Shown: piece by piece, positions 11,640-24,286 of the stretch
Layout of the letters: each line of letters starts with the position of its first letter
Numbering within the stretch: the stretch's first letter is position 1
Assembly (NCBI GenBank): GCA_022393335.1
Contig: JAJEKB010000498.1
Span: 216,873 to 280,872 of the forward strand
Reading direction: 5' to 3'
DNA from: Macrotrachela quadricornifera
Taxonomy: Eukaryota; Rotifera; Eurotatoria; Philodinida; Philodinidae
Length of the DNA: 64,000 bases
Made by a program: the position numbers and the translations under genes
The notes under the pieces: model-generated
Told to the model about the DNA's origin: nothing
What the model saw: the letters and a program-made list of their open reading frames with translations, nothing else
The model's database searches: none

Positions 11640-12365
11640 GTATTCATAGAATAATTCTATTTCATGAATATTACCCATCGAATCAAATATCATATTTGTC
11701 GGATGATCAAGCGTTGATGTATTACCATTTAATCCATTTTCACTTCGAGCAATAGTTGTTCATTTATTATCATCTAATATCCAACGAACAATATTATTTG
11801 CACCAAAGTTAGCAATAATAAGACTGTTTGTTGATAGATCTAAATAAACACCAGCAAGACGATATAGTTGTGTATTATTCATTTCAAAACCATATCCACC
11901 AGCAGCAATAGTACCTGTTGAAGTACCAGATAAATATTTCATTACACGATGATTATTATAATCTCCGATGTATATTGGTATTAGAATTCGAGTCTAGTGC
12001 AATACCATATGGAAGATTGAATTTATTTAATGCAGAACCGGAAGAAGCTATAAATATAATATTATTTATTCAGAAAAAAAACATTTTTCTACTTGTAACA
12101 CCAGCAACTGAGTTTCCATAAGTCCAAAATTGAATTCGATGATTATCAGAATCTGCTATATATAAATTATTATTTGAGTCAAAATAAATATAAGTAGGTC
12201 CATTTAAATCACTCATATTAATGCCTCGTATTCCATTTGCTTGACCAGTTATTGTTGTACAAGTTAATTGTTGATTATTACATTTTTGTATTCTATGATT
12301 ATATCGATCACCAACATAAAGAGCATTGTATGAATCAAATGCTAAACTTTACATGATGATATTTA
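11640..12365 (-). pseudogene. NHL-repeat (six-blade propeller) protein, broken
   Basis: On the minus strand successive NHL repeats are readable: SLAFDSYNALYVGDRYNHRI, then YIYFDSNNNLYIADSDNHRI, then FNLPYGIALDSNSN, then NIHIGDYNNHRVMKY, then GVYLDLSTNSLIIANFGANN. A 45-nt intron-like segment (GTAGAA to TATAG) near 12055-12100 restores frame between two repeats. The gene is damaged: a frame change lies between ALDSN and the next blade near 11975, and TGA replaces Trp after ILDDNK at about 11760. The last blade also stops short. NHL proteins of this type are numerous in bdelloids and are often fused to other domains. No intact start was found next to it. Confidence 0.75.
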
Positions 12366-12454
12366 TGTATTGAATTTGTTATATCTGTTATGGTTGCCAA
12401 TGACTATATTTTCAATTATATGAAATATAGAAAAAAAATTTGTATTATGATTTG

Positions 12455-13104
12455 TTAAAGTTGATTTAATGATAATAGGTTTCTAAAGAATACTTTTAGA
12501 TTTATAAAATAAAGAAGTTTTTTACTAACTCGATGATGGTGTCCTCTGGTAGTTTGTAATCGAGATTGTTTGATAATTGAATCTACATTATTACTGTTCT
12601 CGTCGTTAGATCTTTGGTTTAAATGATGAATATTTTTCAATGAATTCTAATGATATTATCATAAATACAGTAAGTTTTATAACAATATTCTGAATTTATC
12701 CAAGTTTACCTTAGATATCGGCCGATGAACTTTAATTACACTAATAGAACTTGTTGCAATTGTTGATCGTTTAGTCAAATCTTTACCAATAGTTGACTTT
12801 TCTAATCTATGACGACTTTGATGAGTTGTTAAGTTTGATAAGTCCTATATAAATATGGAATAAATCACACATAAAAATAATTGAAAATCTTCGTATATCA
12901 TTGCTTTTCTTTCTGTTTGCATTATCTGAAGGTAAACGAGTACTGCTAGATAGTTTAATAGAAACATGGATAACTGGAGTGATTCGTGAATGAACTATTA
13001 ATGATCTAGAACGCTAAATCGAAACATTAATAAGAAATAAAAACAAAAAAAATAGTATAATATCGAAGAACTCACATGACGTTCATCCAATTGCTGATTA
13101 TTCA
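12455..13104 (-). other. Possible 5' exons of a multi-exon gene upstream of the NHL relic
   Basis: The minus strand offers ATG at 13104 (MNNQQLDERHV) followed by GTGAGT, and later open blocks bounded by plausible splice sites. One reads LTTHQSRHRLEKSTIGKDL before GTAAAC. Another starts NSLKNIHHLNQRSNDE and ends at GTTAGT. Introns would be about 50-60 nt, as elsewhere in the window. The encoded segments are Ser/Arg/Thr-rich with no known domain. They may be the N-terminal part of the broken NHL gene; splicing to it was not resolved. Confidence 0.3.
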
Positions 13105-14995
13105 TTGTTATTAATATTAATATTTAGAGTTACTTGAAGAATGATTATACTTTTTTAATGTTGTTTCTCAACTGTAACAATCATATAATATGAGAAAAAA
13201 ATGAATTATTTTTGCTAGTCATTTGAATGGAGGAAGGAGAGAGAAAAAATGAATGTTTTGTAATGGTTTCATATATTGTTTTGCACTAGAACATAGCCAA
13301 ATGACTTCGATCAAAATTAACTCAAACAATGATCGCCTTACTTACGCAGAAGGAACAAGAATTTTATATTTTCAATTAACTATTCAATTGACATTATACT
13401 TTGAATTCTTTAGTTATTTTCATACTTTTGCTATAAAGATTTTCGGGTCAAAAATACAATTGATCCTTTCGAAAAATTCTATTCAAATTCTTATTTTATA
13501 TAAATTTATCATTATGAACAAACAATATGTTTCAGAAATTCTAAAATCTAATAATCTCTTTCTTCATGATATGAGAAGAATCGAAGCTTATTTAAATCAT
13601 TGTATCTATCTTTTGATAGAATACAACATATATTAACAATATCGTAAAAGATATTATTCGAAAAAGTTGATCAGATACGAGTTCTTCTCTCTTGTAATCC
13701 TTTCCATTTCATTCTAAGTCTTGAAAGCTGCTGAAGCAGTGAAGATAGAAAATAATTTACCATTATGAAATATTTGAGTAATAATGAACCATGATTATAT
13801 TCTATAAAATAAATACTAGAAATCAATAGAATAATAAAAATAAAGACTCCTGATAACAAGCAAATAAAATATTAATCTTCGACATTCTATGGATAATTAA
13901 GGAATCAGATGCAGGGTGAGCCAAAAGTCATGTTACCTCTCCGAGAAGTTGCTGTTTCTCCTTGACTACAAATTCAAAAATGTTCGAACTTTGACAATTG
14001 ATTGACTTTCTCGCGAAATCTAATCACAAAGAATACAGCATTTTGTATGTTCATATTGTTACGGCCATCTCTATTGAACGGATACCTTTGTTTATCAAAT
14101 AGACATTTCAACCGTCTTGATATTGAACAAATCAATTCTGAGTAAGGTGTTGACAATAAGAATTTCCAGAAAAAATTTTTTTTCGCTGCTTTTTACATTA
14201 TTCGACAGAGAATGGGCTGCTAGTCATGAAAAACTACTTTTTAGCCTCTTTAAATCAATCTGACAACTTTTATTTATTTCCCAGTTTTTGAAGTGTCTTC
14301 GGCTGTATTGGAGTTAAAAAATGAAAGTCGTCAAATTAGTTTAAAAGATACTTCATTTAATTCAGTTTTTTATGCTGATTCCGAATCCGTATTTAATTTT
14401 TGAACAAAAGTCTCATTTAACGTGAAAAACCATAGAGTACTGTCTAAAATAGCTTTGGAAGCAGTAAAAATGAATTTTCTCAACATAGGAGAGAAAAGAA
14501 ATAAAAAGAATATGTAACTTTGTGACTGTTGGTATGTTAAATAGAATTAGGTAAAATATTTAACTTTATTACTTACGTACAAAAACTAGATAGGTTTATA
14601 AAATCGACTTGTACGTAGTACACTGAACGCGAGTCGAAGAGCCACCATCGATAGAGTTTTAATTCTGGAGTCGATGTGAAAAATTTCTTTCGTTTATTTG
14701 TCAAAAGTGATTGTTGCTCTTTATTTTACATCAGCTATAGCATGGCTGTAGATGAAATTTAATTATGGCATACTGGTTATGATAGATTCAGCCTTTTCTC
14801 AATACAATCTGGTCGTGAAATGACGTGGCATGTTGTTCCTTTTGTATTGTCAATATTTACTTTTATTCTACAGAACACTTGAATGTTGGAAAGAAAAAAC
14901 AGTTGCATGCAATCAAAAACATTCGAACAGCGTCGTTATGTACGTTGCGATCATCTAAAAAGAAATATAAAGTGCAATTTTAAAGTTCGACGCAC
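13105..14995. other. Intergenic, scattered repeat remnants
   Basis: No supported gene. The stretch CAGGGTGAGCCAAAAGTCA at about 13912 looks like a worn Tc1/mariner-type terminus, but no partner terminus was found. The 127-codon frame at 13253-13636 is AT-biased and has no domain. Confidence 0.4.
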
Positions 14996-17070
14996 ATGGG
15001 AGCTTCTCACTCTGTCACAAGGCAACCAATATTTGTAGGTATTCCACCTGCTCCTAAAGCATTATGTCAAAACAACATCGTTGAAACATACTGTCTTATA
15101 TGGCTCGATACCAAAATTAATAAATACGAAGAGAATAGACAAGCACAACAACAACTTCGCAACATAACGCACAATATTAAAACTTTCGAGGATCCACATG
15201 AATGCCAACAATATATTCAACGAGTACCTAAGAATCATCGAATTATATTAATTGCTAGTGGTCAATTAGGACGTGAATTAGTTCCTCATATTCATCACTT
15301 GAAACAAATCTCATCTATTTATATCTACTGTGTCGATAAACAGAGAAATGAACAATGGGCTCAACAATACCACAAGGTTAGACAGTTTTATGTTCAATAT
15401 TACTTTATAAAAATTTAATGCATTAGATTGAGGCAGTGACTGTTGAATTCAACGATCTTCTTCGTCGAATTCAGCAGAGTCTGAAACAACCGATAGAAAT
15501 CGACGAGTCTCTATCGATGAATATTTTCATCAATGATCAATCGACCACTGGTTTAAATGGGCAATATGTTCATTTTTTATCACTTATCAATATGCTTCTT
15601 CGAATGAAACCTAACGAGAATGATAAACATGAGTTAATGACATTATGCAAGCAAGAGTACAGAGGTAATGAGTTCCATGAATCTCTTATAGGCGAATTTG
15701 AGAAGCACTATTCACCTACTCAAGCATTAGCATGGTATACTCGAGAATCCTTCTTATACAAAACATTAAATAAAGCATTGCGTAAACAAGATATTCATAT
15801 GCTCTATCTTTTTCGATGGTTCATTGTCGATATTCATAAACAATTGCTTCAAAATCAATGTCAATGCTCAATTCGTGCGTACCGTGGTCAATTGATATCG
15901 AAAACTGAATTAGAACGTCTAAAAAAATCGATTGGAAAATTAATATCATTCAATTCTTTCCTCTCGGCCAGTCTTATCGAACGACAAGCTATGACTTTTC
16001 AAAATAATGGCAATACCATGAATGGTTTGCAAAAAGTATTATTCGAAATCAATGCCGATCCTCAAGTAGTAATTAACAAACCATTTGCTGATGTTAGCTC
16101 ATATAGTGATTTCTCGAGTGAATGCGAAGTACTTTTCATGCTTGGTTGTGTCTTTCGCATTAAAGATGTTTGTAATCGTGGCACTGGTCAAGAATGGACC
16201 ATTCATATGACATTGTGCAATGATAGTGATCATCATCTTAATCAATTGGTTGAATCTATGCAGATAGAAAGCGAGAATTTTCGACCAAATCTTTCTTCAT
16301 TAGGTGTTCTATTATGGAAGATGGGGAAATTTGAATTAGCGGAAATATACCTTCTTCGTTATGTTTCTGAAACTCCTTTAGATGATCCTTCACTTGCTTC
16401 GACATACTTAAATTTGGGTCTGGTAACTACTGAAAAAGGAGATTATGCAGAGAGTCTTCGTTGGTATGATAAAGCACTGATGATTTACATGCAAGTTCAA
16501 GCATCAAACTATGTCACAATTGGTATGTTGTACAACAATATTGGTTTGGCACACCAAAAAAGACATGAATACACTCAAGCATTAGAATCATTCGTTAAAG
16601 CAATATCGTTATACGAACAAGAACATGATGAGAATCATATGAATATGGCATTCTTTTACACTAACATTGGTCTCATTCATCATACGCAAAAGAATTACGC
16701 TGAGGCGATCTCTTTTTACGAAAAGGCACGCGCTATATATCTAAATCATCTACATCCACATCATAACAATATAGGTCTCATTTACAATAATATTGGTGCT
16801 GTTCATCTAGATCTTGGTAATTTGGATCTTGCGTTAGAATATTTCGAACGAACAATCACGATATACTTAGAATCTCTGCCACATTTACATCCTGATATAG
16901 CTCTAACATATTACAATATAGGTCTTATTTATGAAAAGAAGAACGAACTATCACGAGCATGGCAATACATTCAAAAGGCATTGGAAATTTGGCAACAAGC
17001 TCTACCATCTGAACATCCAGATATTATAAAATCTAAAGAGACTCTTCAGCGTATCTCACGCAGACTCTAA
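14996..17070 (+). CDS. Mono-ADP-ribosyltransferase with C-terminal TPR array
   Basis: Two exons, 14996-15376 and 15427-17070, are separated by a 50-nt GT-AG intron and give 674 aa in frame. Residues 1-127 form an alpha/beta N-terminal domain (HRIILIASGQLGRELVPHI) common to rotifer relatives. The catalytic domain has the R-S-E pattern of arginine-directed transferases: Arg280 in RAYRGQ, the Ser cluster FNSFLSAS (Ser304 onward), and Glu359-Cys-Glu361 in SSECEVLFMLG, an ExE motif. Residues about 410-660 hold around six tetratricopeptide repeats of the kinesin-light-chain type (for example TYLNLGLVTTEKGDYAESLRWY). The protein starts MGASHS, a fit to the N-myristoylation pattern, so membrane association is possible. 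It probably modifies Arg on partner proteins chosen by the TPRs. Partner and pathway are unknown. Confidence 0.9.
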
Positions 17071-17854
17071 AAGAAAATCTTTTTTTTATTGAATAGAACC
17101 TATGATGATTAAAATGAAATGTATTTTTATTCTTCATAATTTTTTTAAAAAGCCTTTTAATATTGCCAATATTAACATCATCATTCTGTTGCACGTTCTA
17201 TTTTTTAAAATATTAATCTCGAAAAAGAACTTATTCTTGAGCCATTGCGTTTATAATGAACTAATTCTTCCATGAAAATTGTCATTTATAGAAGAATAAG
17301 TTTATGAAAAAAATCTTCAAATTCATATATCAACTAAGACTGTTTATAAATATTACCATTTTTTAGTCTGCAATTTCATTTTCAATAACTTTCATACATC
17401 TAGAAGTGCAAAAATCTCGACTCAGCAACTTATCGAACATCACATGTTTCAGAAAGATAAGGGTTATAAATCTTAACATATAACAGTATTTCGAACAATA
17501 CGCCTGTTATCGCTTCACATAAAACTGAAGATTACAGCAAGATTTATGATCTATGCAACATGACTTGTAATTTTTGAGAAGACATTGAAAATGTGAATGT
17601 ATGAATAATATTGAAGGAAAGCAAATATTATCATTTAATATATTGCAATCAGTGTAGGCTGTTATAAAAATGTAGTGTGGTATGTTTAATATTTATTGTA
17701 CAATTGATAAGCTTTAAAAAGATCATATATTCCCTTAATAGTTATGAACTGATTTTCGTGATATATATTACTTATTCATTACTAGAGTAAAATGCAGACT
17801 GAAAAAACTCTATTCTATACTATATACTTTTTTTGACAAATTTTTAAAGTATAT
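17071..17854. other. Intergenic, no supported gene
   Basis: AT-rich spacer downstream of the ART-TPR gene. No gene or clear repeat was seen before the foldback element. Confidence 0.5.
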
Positions 17855-18242
17855 ATGGGGTTGCTCAGTCTGGGCGGATACCCCAACTTATTTTTCATTG
17901 TATAGCTTCTATTCATAGACCAAAATTTATGATTTTTTTACCAGTTATAGTACTTATAAAGAGCTAATAATTGCTATAGTTTCGATTGTATTCCTTTTTC
18001 AAAACCAAGGTACTCAAGCACCTTCATTCCATATCACTTTATGAGAGCGTATTTTTACGAATGACCTCAGAATATCATCTGTTTCTTTCACTTTCAATCA
18101 GATATATAGTCGAAATGATAGCCTCTTATTAGCTCATTATTAGTACTATAATTGGTAAAAAAATCATAAGTTTTGGTCTATGAATAGAAGCTATATAATG
18201 AAAAATAAGTTGGGATATCCGGTTAGACTGGGCAACCCCATA
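17855..18242. repeat. Foldback MITE, 388 bp, GGGGTTGCYCAGTCT termini
   Basis: Arms of about 140 bp are reverse complements. The left starts ATGGGGTTGCTCAGTCTGGG at about 17854, and the right ends with the complement of TATGGGGTTGCCCAGTCT at about 18243. Pairing runs through TTATTTTTCATTGTATAGCT and further inward. The element is flanked by TA-rich sequence, so the target duplication may be TA. No coding capacity. Confidence 0.8.
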
Positions 18243-18320
18243 TATATATATAGATAGATATGGAAATGCTTAAACTTAATGACCTATATATTTATTAAAA
18301 TAGAAGACCTTAGAAAAAGA

Positions 18321-18602
18321 CTACACTAATACAAATAAAAAATCATAAATAATAGACAAAAAAAGGGCAAAAAGATTAAAAAAATTTTTAATAGTAAAAT
18401 AAATGTCCTCGTTCTTGTATGTTGTAATCCAATATTTGACGGAATAGATAAAATATTCAAGAACGAGACTTGGCACCGACAAAATAAGAGATAGTTTTTG
18501 TATCCATTCTGTCAAATCCGAATGATCATGAAATAAAATTGCTGTTACGATAATACCGAGAGAATAAAAGGTTACTGGAAGATATGGTCTTCTAAAACAC
18601 AT
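18321..18602 (-). CDS. Hypothetical small hydrophobic protein
   Basis: A 93-codon minus-strand frame that starts MCFRRPYLPVTFYSLG and contains about three hydrophobic segments (residues 9-25, 36-55 and 72-92). No family is recognised. It begins 78 bp from the foldback element, and AT-rich DNA favours hydrophobic chance frames. It may therefore be spurious or a fragment of a larger membrane protein. Confidence 0.25.
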   Translation of the reverse strand: MCFRRPYLPVTFYSLGIIVTAILFHDHSDLTEWIQKLSLILSVPSLVLEYFIYSVKYWITTYKNEDIYFTIKNFFNLFALFLSIIYDFLFVLV

Positions 18603-21600
18603 TGCTCCTCCTCATAATGAACAAACATTGAGCATGATGAAATGTAAAAAGTTGACATCAATTAATATACTACCATTTGATAACTTTCTCATTTGTTCGA
18701 TGTTGAATAAAAATAAATAAACAAGTATAAAATATGGCAACTATTGAAAGAATTCGAGAACGATAGTAATAAACACTAAAATAATTAAAACAAACAATGA
18801 ATATTCGTTTTTTTTCCAAGACTAATCATTTTTATTCTTTCATGAATTGGAAAGTAAGCTTTAATCTTTATTCAGAAAATTTTTTTCCAATTTAGTAATT
18901 TCGATCATCAAAAACAATTTTAATTATTAGATCGAAAAGGTGTTTGAATCACTTAGTCGATTGATCATTAGATAGTCATCGTTTTACTACAGTTTTGATC
19001 GTTTACAATTAATAAAAAAAATTTCGTGGTCTCTTTCTGCAACCAAGTTGAACCACCGTCAAATATTCAACCGTATAAAGATAAAATAAAAGTTAATTCT
19101 TTGGATAACATATTAAAGCCCCAATCCGTTTCAACGTTTCTGTATTGATAATAACCATCTTCATTTATGTATCACTGACATGCTGTCAAATAGGCAATAA
19201 TATTGAAAACATGGTAAATATAAAAATCTTATTTTATTCTAATTAAACATCAAACAAACATAAATCCTATCAAATTTTCGATCTTATCAGAGATTTCAAA
19301 CGGTCCTCATCAGTGCATCCAACAAACAAACAATGGTCGAAAATTTTACATCGTTTATGTTTATTTGAAAAAATGAAATTCGCTGTATTTTTATCAATAT
19401 ATTCGTATCGATTTTATTATTCTCGTGCTATTCTAAATAAAATTTGACTTCATATTTGTAGTATATAGTTACTATAGCTTAAGTTTCTTTTAAATAATTA
19501 GATATTGGTGAAGACAAAGAGACAACTATTCGCTTCCTCATTATCCAGAGATAAATGTGAAAACAATGTTAAATGGCATTATGTACAACCGTTTATAATA
19601 GGAATAGGTCTTGTTATGGATCTTTAAAAAATTCCTAATAGTTTTCTAACTACTTTATGAAGAATCTTTCTCCTGGAAATCCTTTATACAAAGTCGATAT
19701 AAATATGTTAAAAATAATAAAAACTCACCGAATAGATTTGATGTATATTTTCGTTTTCCGATATCTTTGTCGAAGTAAAGTTTATTTCGACTATGTTATG
19801 CGTGATTACAAACAAAAATATAAGTCCTACAGAAATTTATTTAGAAATTTCGTAAATATGAAAAATTTTACTTTTAATCCGGAAATTATTTCGTTAGATC
19901 TTGTTACGTTCGATGAACATAAACATAAAAATCGAGAAAATAATTCACAATATGACAACACAATTACCGAACTTAATCTTCTATCCCATACTATCTTCTC
20001 TTTTTTGTTTTCGTTTCGCTCTGATTGACGGATTATGAATTACTTTACAAAACATACTTCTCAGTAAAGCAAAAGCAATTGGTTCCATTCTCTTCCCGGA
20101 TATACTCGCCGTTGTGAATCTGAAATACGCTGACGAGTATATTTTCTATTACGAAAACGATTTTCATAGTTTGAAAACTATAGCTGGCTCCTACAAACTA
20201 TACAAATTTTTCTTTTATATAGTAATTAAAAGAAAACTACCTTCGATTTTTTTCTGTGAATTATTAATGAAATCAGTTAAATATATATCACGATGGAACT
20301 TTAGCCAATTCACTACGATATGATCAAGTCTGATAGTTTTTAAGAAACACACTTCTCATGTTCAATAATAGATTCATTGAAATATTGTGCTTATAAATAT
20401 CAATGATAATTAATATCGGAAGAGTTTTGTCTAATTGATTTTCTTCCTTTACATATCATAATTAAAGTTAATCGTATATCAGTTGTTACAATCTTTACAA
20501 CACAAATCAATATGTTTCGATTTTTGTGTTAATAGTTTTAATTTTACTAATAATTGTATGGTATTTACTTGTGTTTCTATTAATTGATGAATTTTTCTTA
20601 TATTCAACACATTAGGAATTTTTTATACTAATATTATTATTGATGCTGCGTAGTTTCATTTATGGCTCATGTTAATATGCTGAATTTGAGAATATTGACA
20701 ATTATATATCATGAAACTGCATTAAAAACGATGGTTTTGTAGCTGTAACTCGTATAAGCTGTTAGTTTTTGTAATAATAATTTTTGAAGCCACAAGCTAG
20801 ATATAAATACTATATAGTTGACACTTATTTCTAATAGAACTAGGAATAACTATTTCAACAACTAAAAGTATTTTCAAGATAGTTGCACAAATTTTCATAA
20901 TAATAAGAACCGAATATTAATAAAATTTGATTTGATATAATGAAAATATCAAATGATAACAAATGATAATAATTATCAGGTCGTCAAAAGTGGGTAAAAC
21001 TGAGCGTGAACTGAACTTGAGTGCATAGTCCATTGTTTACCCATGTTGACTGTAATACGAAGATAAGTTTTAACAGATGTCTTTAATGATCGCACTGACT
21101 CTCATAACATTTTCTTATTATTTTTCCTCCATTTCTTCTCTTATCATTAATAACTGGATGAAAATATCAAATGACATTTATTATACGTGCTCGTATTTTT
21201 AGTCACAATATTACAAGAGAATTAAATGAAAACAACTGGATAATACTACAGAAAATATTTGTGAAGGACGATTTTATTTCTGAAAACAATTTATATTAAG
21301 ATGTTATTGAAATTGTTCCAGCTTCTGTATGATTAACTGATATATGAAAGTCCTTGTTCCACGAAATTTTTGCTCAGGTTTTTGTCAGACAGCTAAAAAT
21401 TAAAGTTAAACAATTTAAATATAGAACAACGACTTTGATCGATGTTATTATAACAAAGCCTTCATTACATTACGAATCAATTTCCTAAATCCTGAAATTT
21501 TCTTCGATTCAACTAAAGTTAATATTCAGTTCATTCAATTCATGAATGCAGTTGAGTTGGCTTTATCTTAATTGAAAATCTATCTTCAATAAGATTATAC

Positions 21601-22249
21601 TAATAACTACTAAAATTAAGTAACTCTTTTTTTAATTAAAGTAATAATTCATTTTCAATACAGCTCAACTCAATTCTTAATTTCTAAAAATATTTTTAAT
21701 TCGACTAATTTAAATTAGAAAATGAAATAAAACAAACTTAATAAATAGATCATTTTTTATATTGAATAATCAAGCTCAACATTTGTCAATTTTTTTTTAT
21801 ACCTAATTAAATATTTCAATTAAAACTAAGCGAAGATTCTCATATGAAAAAGATGAACAAATTATAATAAGTTATAGTACTTTTATAGTCTTGACAATTT
21901 ATTGTTATACCTTATTTAAATTGATGAAAAGAAAAATACATCGTTTGAAGCGCTATAAAATATGGACTTTTCATATGATTGGCTCGCCAACTTTTTTATG
22001 AGGTAAGTCCATTGGCTTCGGTTCATTTGTGTTGACCTAAATGTCACTAGAAAATGACAAAATTGATTTGCACACAAGTAGTTTTATTGAATTATAGATA
22101 TCGACTACTTATTAATTTCATACGTTTGATAAAGTCTAACTATTTAATGTAATTTAATAAAAAAAAATAAACAAATATTATTTAAATATGAAAGACACTT
22201 AAACATTTTAAAGAAGAAATTTATTAAAAAGGTGAAATAAATTTTATTA
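18603..22249. other. Gene-poor intergenic stretch
   Basis: About 3.6 kb of AT-rich DNA. A 123-codon plus-strand frame at 19657-20028 (starting MKNLSPGNPLYKVD) and a 69-codon frame at 20114-20323 are rich in Phe, Tyr, Lys and Asn, and neither has a recognisable domain. They are not called as genes. Confidence 0.4.
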
Positions 22250-24286
22250 TTAAAAACGTTCTCTAGGAGAAAACCAACATTGATTAATCCACATAGGTTT
22301 AATTTGTACATCTTTAACTAAGGTTTTTAATTGAGAAAAAATAAAATCAAATGAATCATTTAAACAAATAGTTTTATCAAATAAATGTGAATAATTCTGT
22401 TCAATATGACGAGATTTTTCTTCTATTTCAATCCATTGTTGTTCAGTAACATAAAAATATTCTCGTAATTTTTCAATAGTTGATGGAGCTTTTATATAAA
22501 TAATATAAGGTAATATATTTGAATATTTTAATGAATCAAGTCCTTCCGGTAATAAATTGAGTATACAAATTTTATTGAATGTATGACAACATGTTTCAAT
22601 AGCTGATTTTGATGTTCCATAAAGATTTTTTTCATATTCACCATGTTCAACAAATAAATCATTTGAAATATCTATTTCAAATTGTTCTCTTGTTATAAAA
22701 TGATAATCACGTCCATCAATTTCATCTTCTTTTTTTAATCTTGTTGTATGTGGTACAGCAACATCAATTAATAATGATAATTGTGATAAATTCATTAAAC
22801 GTTGTCGTAATTCATGTCGACCTATATGTGGTGGACCAATTAAAACAATTGGTCGTTTATGAAATTCATTTGGTATATACCATTCAACTGGTTCATATGT
22901 ACCAAAACTAAAAAATATATGCATTATTATTATTTATTATATTTTATTTTATATTACAAAAAAATTAACCTAAATGTTGTAAGAATTTTTTGTCTTGTTG
23001 ATTGTTGAGATATTGTTTTATTAAATTTATCTTTTAATCGTTTTTTTGAATGATTTGTTTCTTCATCTAATAAACATTTAACAATTTTTAAACGTTTTTC
23101 TTGAAATTGTTTTGAAGGTATAAGTCCAGGTAATTGTTGTTTTTTATTATTTTCATCATTTTCCATAATAAATCCTTGCCACCATGATGGATCATCTCGA
23201 TTAACTATATGTAATATTGAACCTTTTTCAAATGAAAGACCTAATTCTCGACATGGAATATACATATCATCATATGGATCATATGAAAATAATGCTCGAA
23301 CATATATTGATGAAACATCATCATCTAAATAAATAATTTTTTTTTAATTTTAAATTAAATTTTAAAAAAAACACGAATAATAAAATACCTTGATTGTGAT
23401 AAAATGCTTGATTATGTATTCCATGATTTACATCATCTGGAACTGGTAAAAGTAAAAATGAAATAGTCCCATCAAGTGAATCAATTAATTGTACAATATC
23501 ATCAAGTGTTCGATATTCTGATTGTATATGAATATTATTTATTTCAAGTAATTGATCACCAACTGTAAAAAGTCCTTGTGCAATACTTCCATGAACTATT
23601 CGAGCAATTGATATTCGATAATCATGATCAGATAAACGTGAAATAGTTGCACCTAATGGTTCACCTTGACGTTTTTCTAATCGAACTATTTTTAATCGAC
23701 TAACATTATATTCAATTAATTTTGATGCATAATTAGAATTTTCTTTTTCTTCATCAATTACTTTCGATGAACATAACATTGATACTATACAATTTTGTTC
23801 ATCTTTATCTGAATACTATTTAATAAATAGTAAAATTTAAAGAATAAAAATTTCATTTAAACTTACATAATCTTTTTTTAATGAATTTTCATTATCAGAT
23901 AAATGAAATGTAATGTCTGAAGAAGATTTATTTTCTTGATTATATTGTTCAATAATTAAATCATATGAAGATATAAATGAACGGATATGAATATTTTCAA
24001 ATATTTCAATAAATTCTTTTAATTCATTTAATGATATATGAGAATATTCTTCAATAAATTGTTTAATAAAAGTCTCTAAAGACATTGGATTTTGATTATT
24101 CAAAGAACTGTTCAACATTAATGAATAAAGTTCAAGAGTTTTTTCAAATTGATTTGATTGAACAATTGAATTTAATAAAATATAGTCGAGAAGAAGAGAC
24201 GATACGCTTGACGAATCCTTTTCATAGTTTACATCAACATTGTTGCCCGATAATGACAAAGGTGAACTCAACGGGACAACGGACAT
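22250..24286 (-). CDS. PALS1: PALS1/MPP5-type MAGUK scaffold (L27-PDZ-SH3-GK)
   Basis: Four exons, 23867-24286, 23389-23815, 22970-23324 and 22250-22907, are joined across introns of 51, 64 and 62 nt, all GT-AG. They give 619 aa with no frame break (human PALS1 is 675). Residues 1-140 hold the weakly conserved L27 region. The PDZ is at about 181-262 (KIVRLEKRQGEPLGATISR, then GDQLLEINNI) and the SH3 at about 288-350 (YVRALFSYDPYDD, then DPSWWQGF). The guanylate-kinase-like domain is at about 419-600 (RPIVLIGPPHIGRHELRQRL, then AVPHTTR, then GRDYHFITREQFE, then GEYEKNLYGTS). It ends KPMWINQCWF, close to the PALS1 C-terminus. The P-loop lacks the ATP-binding Lys, as in other MAGUKs, so it is a binding module and not an enzyme. 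Family role: the Crumbs polarity complex at apical junctions. Confidence 0.92.

Noticed and set aside
13253..13636. 127-codon plus-strand frame as a gene
   Set aside because: Biased to Ile, Leu, Phe, Tyr and Asn, no domain, no promoter or splice context.
13910..13930. CAGGGTGAGCCAAAAGTCA as the end of a complete Tc1/mariner element
   Set aside because: No complementary partner terminus was found within a few kb.
19657..20323. Two plus-strand frames of 123 and 69 codons as genes
   Set aside because: Composition is that of AT-rich chance frames and nothing recognisable is encoded.
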